From Tetramitus jugosus (lineage: Eukaryota > Heterolobosea > Eutetramitea > Acrasida > Vahlkampfiidae), in the NCBI GenBank assembly GCA_937625935.1, contig OW569393.1:62001-126000 (forward strand): a stretch of 64,000 bases of DNA. The letters run 5' to 3'. Below are positions 57,693 to 64,000 of the stretch, piece by piece (position 1 is the stretch's first letter; each line of letters begins with the position of its first letter). The notes beneath the pieces were generated by a model. The model did not search any database. It saw only the letters and a list, made by a program, of their open reading frames with translations, and was not told the DNA's origin. Made by a program: the position numbers and the translations under genes.

Positions 57693-57954
57693 TCCTCAGT
57701 TTTCTTCTTTCATTTCTGCCTTATTTTGTTGTACAAATAATGAGTTCGTTCCAACAGAGTTGTTCCATCAAGAAAATATCACAGATTATTTTAGTCGTGT
57801 TTCAATCCGAGCTGTGTGGCGAAGTTTTGTACATCATCTCACAGTGAACAAAACTGTAGATGCTGAGCCGAAGAAAATTCCCGGGTGGCATCACATAAGG
57901 GATAAATCTAGCCATGATTTCAAAATCAACTAAATATATTAAGAAAACTTCATT

Positions 57955-58526
57955 TTACCAATCTCCATCTCTTACTTGATTCTTATCATGGTACAATGAT
58001 TTCACTTGTGATGCTGAGAGCTGAATAGATGAATCATCTTGTTGTGGCCATGCGTACTTGTCCTTATCGATTTGGCTCACTGATTTCACTTGATTCAGCA
58101 CGTTGGATTGGTCAATACTGTTTTGAGGCGATTCATTGTACACGTCAAACCATGGATATCCATATGAGGAGTAGGTTTGAGCTGTAATGGGTGTAGGAGG
58201 GGCCTTCATTCCTGTAATTTGCTCATACATTTCACTATTGACTATTCGGACGTAGATACGAGCCGAACAGGTTTGATCCCAGAACTCCAATCCGAAATCA
58301 TCCTTGGTAATCTCTTGTTTCATGCTGCCACCGGCTGAGAGAGACATTTCCTTTGCTTCTTGTTTAGGAACAATCATTTGACTGGCAATCTTTCTCTGTG
58401 GTTGTTCATGTATCATGCTTGCTTGTTGTTGTTGCATAGGTGCACTAAACAAGTCGGCAGATGGAAGTGGGGCGGCAGAAAAGCTGAAACATTCAGCTGA
58501 AGTTGGTGCTGAATAGCTTGGTGCAG
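57955..58526 (-). pseudogene. 3' half of host gene interrupted by the transposon
   Basis: Encodes the C-terminal part of a protein that starts at 63850. Pro/Ser/Ala-rich (SYSAPTSAECFSF, APLPSADLFSAP), then Gln-rich, then FGLEFWDQTCSARIYVRIVNSEMYEQITGMKAPP, which looks globular, and PWFDVYNESPQN, ending GDW. Without the element the frame runs straight on from the N-terminal half. Now lacks its own promoter and start except for an internal ATG at 58452. Confidence 0.8.
58517..58526. repeat. Left 10-bp target site duplication
   Basis: CTTGGTGCAG at 58517-58526, repeated exactly at 63153-63162 on the other side of the element. The 8-11 bp length fits Mutator-like elements. Confidence 0.88.
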
Positions 58527-58594
58527 GCGGAAATCTTAAAAGCAGGAAGGGAAACCTTATGCGCAGTAAACCTGAGAAGCAGTAACTTTACTGC
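58527..58594 (+). repeat. Left terminal inverted repeat
   Basis: About 68 bases, imperfectly complementary to 63086-63152. Contains several GCAG-based direct motifs (AAAAGCAGG, GCGCAGTAA, AGAAGCAGTAA) that also occur near the right end, probable transposase binding sites. Confidence 0.75.
58580..58593. promoter_or_regulatory. Subterminal palindrome CAGTAA-N2-TTACTG (left)
   Basis: CAGTAACTTTACTG. The same palindrome, with AG in the centre, is at 63087-63100 near the other end. Position and symmetry suggest a dimer-binding site for the transposase. Confidence 0.6.
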
Positions 58595-58677
58595 CGGGAA
58601 AGCAGTAAAAATAGTTATCGTATCTGCAATCAACAGATACGAAAGCTAAAAACAATATCAAGATCGTTTCTAATAAA

Positions 58678-59550
58678 ATGAATAAACAACAGCTTCTCTC
58701 CTACATATCCAACAATTTCAACCGTATACGCTTCATTACTCTTCAGTATGATGATGAAGAATTAGAAAGAATTAGAGTACGACATTCCCCAACACAGCTC
58801 TCTGATATGCGTAGTAGAAGCATGACTCAACCTCAAAACACAACCACTACTGACTCACATACGGTCCAATCATCAACAAATCCACAAAATTCATACATTG
58901 AGTTACTAAGACTTATTCACACCGAGAGGAATTTTCAAATCAGGATATTTTTGATGGGTTCCATATCAACAGTCATTGAAATGATTGCTCTTTCGCGTCA
59001 GTATGCAAACACCCTAAAATCTTTGAACGCATTGTTCAACTATCAACTTCGACGCAGATGCAATCATGGTCTAGGAAATCAGTACCATAGTCGTTGTGAA
59101 GTGTGTTCCAATGCAATTTACATTATAAACATGTACCCAGAAACTCATATTTACTGGAGAAGTATTTTTTCGCTACTGGAGCATGAGCTGACATATCCTG
59201 CCAGAAACATAACAACAACCATGGAACAGAACAATCTCTATTCGTGGATGTTTAACAAAAATCTATCAAAGCTGAGTGACTTAATCGTAACAGACAAGAC
59301 ATGTCTATCTAACAGCATTAAGGTGGGAAAATTGATACAAGCCATTTATGAGAGAATAGATGTCTTGATACACTTTAAAACCAGTATCAACCACGTGGCT
59401 CGATATATACCTTCAGATGACATAGCATTTGAGAATATATGCACACAACTGGTTAAGTATATAACACCACGTGACACTAATACACATACCATAGAGCATA
59501 CGCTGAACAATGAAACTTATGAAGACATTACAATAAACTTTCACCATTAA
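58678..59550 (+). CDS. Transposon accessory protein of unknown function
   Basis: 290 residues from ATG 58678. Mostly helical and polar. A Cys/His cluster (RCNHG, YHSRCEVC, about residues 124-142) could bind zinc. No match to known transposase, helicase or nuclease motifs. It lies 37 bases before the transposase on the same strand, inside the element, so it is probably co-expressed and may help DNA binding or end recognition. Some MULEs carry a second gene, but this one does not resemble any that I know. Confidence 0.7.
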   Translation: MNKQQLLSYISNNFNRIRFITLQYDDEELERIRVRHSPTQLSDMRSRSMTQPQNTTTTDSHTVQSSTNPQNSYIELLRLIHTERNFQIRIFLMGSISTVIEMIALSRQYANTLKSLNALFNYQLRRRCNHGLGNQYHSRCEVCSNAIYIINMYPETHIYWRSIFSLLEHELTYPARNITTTMEQNNLYSWMFNKNLSKLSDLIVTDKTCLSNSIKVGKLIQAIYERIDVLIHFKTSINHVARYIPSDDIAFENICTQLVKYITPRDTNTHTIEHTLNNETYEDITINFHH

Positions 59551-59587
59551 TTTTCCGATCCCAATTTTTTCAAAACACACATAAAAC

Positions 59588-62500
59588 ATGAACACAAAAA
59601 ACAATCACACACACACCTACAATAGAAGAAGACGTAGAAGAAATGCTACTAACAAAGAAGCAAATACACAAACAGCTTCGCCTATCAACTTGAATAATAT
59701 CATTCATCAATCTCTGTGTGACTTGGAAAGGTATGGCATGGCAGAATTGAGGACTATGTGTAGACAACGAGGGCTCAACGATGTATCCAACAATAAGTCA
59801 AAACTAATTACAAGACTACTACCGTATATTGAGAATTTATCATTCGATAAATCAGAGCATCATGAGATTGTACAATTTCTGAGCGAATTGGGTCTCAGTA
59901 CATTGGGAAGCCTTGAGGAGAAGAGAAGTCGTCTTGAACACCATTTTCATTTAAGGGAAGATAAAAGAGAGTATTCACAACAAGAAGAGAAGGAAACTGA
60001 TGGAAAGAATTGTCATGAATACATTGAGAATTCTCTTGAGGAACCCCGAACCCCACCTAAGCGCAAGAGGGAATTAATTACTCCGACTACTACTCCTGAA
60101 CACAAAATGAGAGCAACAGACGTTCACGAAGGATCAGGATATTTCAATATATCTATAAGTCACAGAGATGTCGACATACTTAAAGAAAAGAAGGAACTGA
60201 ATGACAATATTATTGATTACTGGTTGAAATATTTGGAAGATAACCAGGGAAAAGAAAACGTTCTGATACTGAATTCTCAAGAGACCAAGTTAATGACGTA
60301 TGATACCAAGAGATGTGCAATGAAAATCAGAAAACACATCCAAGTGTTCAGCAACAAAGTCGTATTGTTGCCTTTTTGTATTTCCAACCATTGGGTATTA
60401 TATGCAATTTGCAATTTAGACATGGGAGATCCAATCCTACTAATGCTGAACAGTTTGACGCAATCAGTTAGAAACGACGTTCTGGGATATATTCAGAACT
60501 TTCTATCAGAAAGAGCACAATTAGAAAAAGATGATGAACGTTCTTTAGAAGTGATCATAGCCGATACCTCCAAGCAGAGAAATAGCTATGACTGTGGTCT
60601 TTATATACTCAAGTACGCCGAACTTCTCATTCATACTTTTGGGGAACACGGCAGAATTGCGAGAGATTTCTCATGCTTCTTTCCTGAATCATCTATCGAA
60701 AAACTAAGATGCGATATACTTCGGTCTATGCCCCAAGATACGGTATCAACCTTGAATGAGAGCCCTCATGATACTAAGCCAGTTCCATGTACCAACATTT
60801 TTCAAAAAGAGATTTCAAACTTCGAGAAATCCCTGTCTGTTCTTTTGAAAGAAGAGAGTTCTGTTTCTGTTGACGACTATAATTATGGTGAATGGACAGT
60901 AGTTCATTCATGTTCGGTTACTGATGTTGATTCGTTTCGAAGATCATTTCCGTTTTTACAAGGATCATTTAAAAGTCAAGGATGGAAAAGAAACAAATTT
61001 TTGGAAGGATTTGAACCAAACCAGAAGGTATTTCACCAACATAATTCTTGGCCAAATCCTGTGACATCAGGCAGATGGATATACAAATGTCCAGAGAGCT
61101 ATGGAAAATCTGTTTATGCCATGTATGAATACTTTAATTGCACTAATCTTCTTTGTCAGGAGTCTGAATGCAACGCAATGTGGATGTGGCAGATGTCCTA
61201 TAAAGACGTCCCGGTTGTTTCGGTTAAGTGTTTTGGTAGGCACGGGAGCAAATGGAGACCGACACCTAACTTAATGCGCGGAGTCTCAGTTGAACAAAAG
61301 CTCATTGCCAAAGAGCAAAAACAGAAGTACAGAAACACCACCAGTTGTATAGCTAATTCTCTAGATGCATCTAAAAAAAAGCTGCAGAATTTTTTTGACC
61401 ATGAGTATCGTAAGAGGTTGCTTCATCCCAATCATTTCGAGGCGTTCAAGCTAATGTTGATTCAAATTATGGAAAAGGAGGACAGAGATCTGGAAATAAT
61501 AGTCCCGAATGACGATCTAGAATCATGCACAATTACCAATTTCTCAGTTTTGCTACTATCGAAGAACTTAATTGAGTACGCACGTCAAAACGGAAGATTA
61601 TTTGAAATTATTGGTCACGATGGAGTGTACAAACTGACAGATCAAAAGGTTCCTATCAACCTGTATACTACTGTTACCAAAAAAGATTTTAGAGGGATAG
61701 TTCTTGGTTATTCGATCGCAAGCGACAATACCCAGAAGAAACTGGAACCATTGATCAAGAGCTTTCTTCTTTACCTGAGAAGAACATATCCTACAGAGTA
61801 CAAACAACCACATTTCTCTGTCGACGAAGAAAAGAGTCAGATCAATGCTTTAAAATCACTACATCTCAGATTTAATATATGTCGTTTTCATTTGGTTAGA
61901 TCTTGGAAGAAACATGTGGTCAAAAAAGTAGATGTAGATCACAGAGGAACAGTGGCTGAATGTTTACTGCGATTGTTGGCTACTAAGAATAATGATGAAT
62001 ATAAGGAGGAGTATGATCATTTTACTGAGATATGTTCGGAAAGAGCTCCTCAATTTCTACAGTACTATAATACAGAGCATCATGATTGGGCTGAATACTG
62101 GAATTTGAGTGATCGATGTCTAAGAAACAATAGCTTGGGTTCGACAAATAATGTAACAGAAAGTGCAATAAGACTGCTTCAAAAAGATGTTTCTTCGAGA
62201 TTCAAACGATTTGATTCTTTATTAGAACATATAATGAAATTCACTCATGACCAGTTAGGAAAGCATAAGTTCAATCCTTCTCATATGAACGAGACCAAGA
62301 AGCAATTACAAGATCGTTTGGAGAAGGCGCAAGATTTATATGAACAAGGAAAAGTGATAGAAATGCTTGAAAGTCCGTTTATGTTTAACGTCGCTTCATA
62401 TGGAGTAGATATTCAGTATTGTTTCTGTACTTGTGGAGATTATAGTACTAAAATGAGAATATGCAAGCATATTAATGCTGGATTTATATATTTTGCTGTG

Positions 62501-63049
62501 AAATTAGGAATGAAAAATCTACCTAAAGACGCTTATGACTTCCATCAGGAAATATTAGACACTCTCCAGAGATATCAGCAAACTAATTTTCTCGATAAAG
62601 AGTTGGAAGAGAGAGGTATCGCGGGTAGATCTAAGAAGGTTGCCAATCCAACAAGAAGATCTGGGAGAAAAGTAACAAATAAGAGTCTCAAAGCAGTTGC
62701 AGCTCTTTCTCAATACGAACCATCGGAAATAGAGAGAATTATAGGTGTTGCGAAAGATGCCATGGGGAGAGTCTTCTATCGTGTTGTTTGGGTGGACGAT
62801 CAAAAAGAGAAATGGATAGATGTATTGCTTATAGAAGGAGTCAAGTATATGGTCAAACAATTTCTTTGTGATCTAAATGATACTATTAACTCTACATCTG
62901 CTGGAGAATTAAACGACAAAGAGGTCTATTCGATCATTAAGGAGAAAGGAAAATATCAGATAGAATTATTTGATAGTGCCGATTTGTCAGATATTGATTT
63001 CACTAATGTTGTAGCCTGCAAAATATTCATGAGTAGTTTTGCTTTATAA
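59588..63049 (+). CDS. MULE transposase fused to SAP, Ulp1/C48 protease, zinc finger, SWIM and chromodomain-like regions
   Basis: 1153 residues. Order: basic N-terminus; SAP-like DNA-binding motif (about 41-82, YGMAELRTMCRQRGLNDVSN then KLITRLLPYI); nuclear signal PPKRKRE (156-162); Ulp1/C48 cysteine protease (about 185-380) with NHWVLYAI (His268), Gln330 and YDCGLYILKYAE (Cys336); a Cys/His finger with W residues (about 495-555, FLYWCH/WRKY-GCM1-like); MULE DDE domain with Asp678 (GHDGVYKLTD), Asp746 (FSVDEEKSQINAL) and Glu858 (NNVTESAIRLLQ); SWIM finger CxC..CKH (947-961); C-terminal chromodomain-like segment (about 1043-1092, EIERIIGVAKDAMGRVFYRVVW). It should cut and move the element; the added domains suggest chromatin targeting and SUMO/ubiquitin-type processing. 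No stops or frameshifts. Confidence 0.88.
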   Translation: MNTKNNHTHTYNRRRRRRNATNKEANTQTASPINLNNIIHQSLCDLERYGMAELRTMCRQRGLNDVSNNKSKLITRLLPYIENLSFDKSEHHEIVQFLSELGLSTLGSLEEKRSRLEHHFHLREDKREYSQQEEKETDGKNCHEYIENSLEEPRTPPKRKRELITPTTTPEHKMRATDVHEGSGYFNISISHRDVDILKEKKELNDNIIDYWLKYLEDNQGKENVLILNSQETKLMTYDTKRCAMKIRKHIQVFSNKVVLLPFCISNHWVLYAICNLDMGDPILLMLNSLTQSVRNDVLGYIQNFLSERAQLEKDDERSLEVIIADTSKQRNSYDCGLYILKYAELLIHTFGEHGRIARDFSCFFPESSIEKLRCDILRSMPQDTVSTLNESPHDTKPVPCTNIFQKEISNFEKSLSVLLKEESSVSVDDYNYGEWTVVHSCSVTDVDSFRRSFPFLQGSFKSQGWKRNKFLEGFEPNQKVFHQHNSWPNPVTSGRWIYKCPESYGKSVYAMYEYFNCTNLLCQESECNAMWMWQMSYKDVPVVSVKCFGRHGSKWRPTPNLMRGVSVEQKLIAKEQKQKYRNTTSCIANSLDASKKKLQNFFDHEYRKRLLHPNHFEAFKLMLIQIMEKEDRDLEIIVPNDDLESCTITNFSVLLLSKNLIEYARQNGRLFEIIGHDGVYKLTDQKVPINLYTTVTKKDFRGIVLGYSIASDNTQKKLEPLIKSFLLYLRRTYPTEYKQPHFSVDEEKSQINALKSLHLRFNICRFHLVRSWKKHVVKKVDVDHRGTVAECLLRLLATKNNDEYKEEYDHFTEICSERAPQFLQYYNTEHHDWAEYWNLSDRCLRNNSLGSTNNVTESAIRLLQKDVSSRFKRFDSLLEHIMKFTHDQLGKHKFNPSHMNETKKQLQDRLEKAQDLYEQGKVIEMLESPFMFNVASYGVDIQYCFCTCGDYSTKMRICKHINAGFIYFAVKLGMKNLPKDAYDFHQEILDTLQRYQQTNFLDKELEERGIAGRSKKVANPTRRSGRKVTNKSLKAVAALSQYEPSEIERIIGVAKDAMGRVFYRVVWVDDQKEKWIDVLLIEGVKYMVKQFLCDLNDTINSTSAGELNDKEVYSIIKEKGKYQIELFDSADLSDIDFTNVVACKIFMSSFAL

Positions 63050-63085
63050 AATTTCTGCTTTTCATCTTTTATGACTGCCTTTTAG

Positions 63086-63152
63086 TCAGTAAAGTTACTG
63101 CTTTTCAAAATTCCTGCTTTTCCGTTTCCGTTTCTGCCTTTCATCTCCCTGC
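63086..63152 (-). repeat. Right terminal inverted repeat
   Basis: Imperfect partner of the left end. On the reverse strand it begins GCAGGGAGATGAAAGGCAG and includes two more GCAG motifs before the shared AGCAGTAACTTTACTG block. Confidence 0.75.
63087..63100. promoter_or_regulatory. Subterminal palindrome CAGTAA-N2-TTACTG (right)
   Basis: CAGTAAAGTTACTG, the counterpart of the left palindrome. Confidence 0.6.
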
Positions 63153-63162
63153 CTTGGTGCAG
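63153..63162. repeat. Right 10-bp target site duplication
   Basis: CTTGGTGCAG, an exact copy of 58517-58526, within the host codons for Ser-Ala-Pro. Confidence 0.88.
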
Positions 63163-63850
63163 AGGGTGGAGGTGGACATGGCATATCACAGCAGGAGGAG
63201 AAACAATCGTCAAGCATTGAAAAGGATTCTTCTCCTCCGCTAACCCACTCAGAGGACACTGGTAGTGTTGGTGCTCGCTGAGGGAATTTAAGAACTCTGT
63301 CACTTTCCTTGCTGTCAAACACAATCATTTGAATTCCACCAAATTTCTCTTCGCCAGTCACTTGAGCTTCTACACTGTATCCAGATCCCAGTGGCATGGC
63401 CACAAATTGCTTGATGGTGCCTTCGCCACCAGCATTGATACCATCGAGCCAAGGCTGCTTTGGAATCGTAATGTAATCATCCTTTTCCAGTGAATTGCTC
63501 CACGGTTTTCCATTGATGGCATTCACCTTTCCCACTGCAATTTTCATTGCCTTTGGTCGTTCATTGGGGCACTGGAACTGCATCCACATGGCTTCTCTCT
63601 GATGCATGGGAAAGAAGACACCGCCAGTCTTTCTCCATTCAGCAGGAACTTTGTCAAGGTAGTCATCTACTTTGCACAGTGGGAATTGACCGAGAGAGGG
63701 AGGTAGTGGATAAACTTTACCGTCATCTGGGATCCTAAGTGTTCTATGGAATAGGATAGAACAAGAGTTTTGAAGTGGGTTTCCAATCTCGTTAATCCTG
63801 AGATAATTTCCTTCAATTTCAATCGTCAATTGTTTATTGTTGTTCATCAT
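63153..63850 (-). pseudogene. 5' half of host gene interrupted by the transposon
   Basis: From ATG 63850 (MMNNNKQLTIEIEG). About 230 host residues, then 20 residues of element sequence to a stop at 63095. Conserved-looking core: YPLPPSLGQFPL, DYLDKVPAEW, GGVFFPMHQREAMWMQF, AVGKVNAINGKPW, YITIPKQPWLDGI, IKQFVAMPLGSGYSVEAQVTGEEKFGGIQ. From memory, this core occurs in an uncharacterised protein family seen in bacteria, fungi and protists; I cannot name it. The Pro-rich hinge CPPPPSAP is where the element landed. A shortened protein containing the whole conserved core could still be made. Confidence 0.8.
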
Positions 63851-64000
63851 TTAGCGGTGCAGCTGTTGTTGGTCTGTGTTGTTGATTGTTCCTTGTCGTT
63901 CTCGCGAGCTTTTGAGTTATAACCAGATCGCGGCTCTTCGATCAAGTTCCAAGAACTTTGGTGTTTGTTCCAAGGAGAAGGAGAGTTGAAATGTCGTTAA
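63851..64000. other. Window end, upstream flank and possible next gene start
   Basis: T/G-rich leader of the interrupted gene. The last ten bases contain an ATG (63991) after an AAGGAGAAGGAGAG run, which may start a plus-strand gene but shows only three codons. Confidence 0.25.

Larger units (their letters stand above)
58527..63152 (+). mobile_element. Mutator-like (MULE) DNA transposon, 4626 bp
   Basis: The element is bounded by a perfect 10-bp duplication. Its ends are imperfect inverted repeats: the first 29 bases from each end (GCGGAAATC... and, on the reverse strand, GCAGGGAGA...) agree at 20 positions without gaps, and similarity continues to a shared AGCAGTAACTTTACTG block about 52 bases in. 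Both termini start with GC. Inside are two intact ORFs on the plus strand, the larger a MULE-type transposase. The sequence looks more AT-rich than neighbouring host genes. A perfect duplication and open ORFs imply a recent insertion that could still be active. Confidence 0.88.

Noticed and set aside
62555-62860. Minus-strand frame inside the transposase gene
   Set aside because: Antisense shadow of a well-supported coding region; no motifs.
63991-64000. ATG at the right edge as a gene start
   Set aside because: Only three codons are visible, not enough to call a gene.

Overview
The window looks like nuclear DNA of a free-living protist. My best guess is a heterolobosean amoeba of the Naegleria type. 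The grounds are tightly packed genes with few short introns, an eukaryotic ribosomal protein gene, ubiquitin-system genes, a G-protein alpha subunit, several RCC1 beta-propeller proteins, large F-box/ankyrin proteins, homopolymer-rich (Asn, His, Ser) coding regions and AT-rich spacers. The assignment rests on gene content and is not proven. Intron positions were read directly from GT..AG borders and protein continuity in four genes (RPL35A/eL33, G-alpha, MPDU1 and a small EGF-like gene).

Layout: 1-16 kb holds mostly housekeeping genes: the 3' end of an NAD synthetase, ribosomal protein eL33, a cytochrome b5-fused front-end desaturase, an unusual G-alpha with an F-box inside its GTPase fold, a GNAT acetyltransferase, an F-box/ankyrin protein, an asparaginase, a SMIM8-like membrane protein, a TPMT-like methyltransferase and a small unknown. 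16-30 kb holds a secreted-type lipase/EGF/RCC1 membrane protein, a LamG protein, MPDU1, two unknowns and an RCC1 protein. 30-43 kb has a prenylatable beta-trefoil lectin, a small EGF-like gene, two more RCC1 proteins, a His/Asn-rich protein with a GNAT-like domain, and a tandem pair of DUF4116-repeat proteins, one of them TRIM-like. 43-48 kb is a run of three type II membrane enzymes likely to act on surface glycans (GT31, GT32-like, FkbM). 48-51 kb encodes a USP16/45-like deubiquitinase broken by a one-base frame change at a poly-A run.

50.9-57.7 kb is a tandem array of three F-box/ankyrin paralogs in different states: one complete, one cut off in the ankyrin part, one reduced to a fragment. 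Short stretches of perfect DNA identity between copies suggest gene conversion.

58.5-63.2 kb is the highlight. A 4.6-kb Mutator-like DNA transposon (58527-63152) with terminal inverted repeats and a perfect 10-bp target duplication sits inside a host gene. Removing the element and one duplication copy puts the host reading frame back in register. The element has two intact ORFs. The larger joins SAP, Ulp1/C48 protease, zinc finger, MULE DDE transposase, SWIM and chromodomain-like regions in one 1153-residue protein. The other main novelty is the G-alpha with the inserted F-box, which may link heterotrimeric G-protein signalling to ubiquitination. Ubiquitin/SUMO themes (F-box, RING/B-box, USP, Ulp1) recur across the window.
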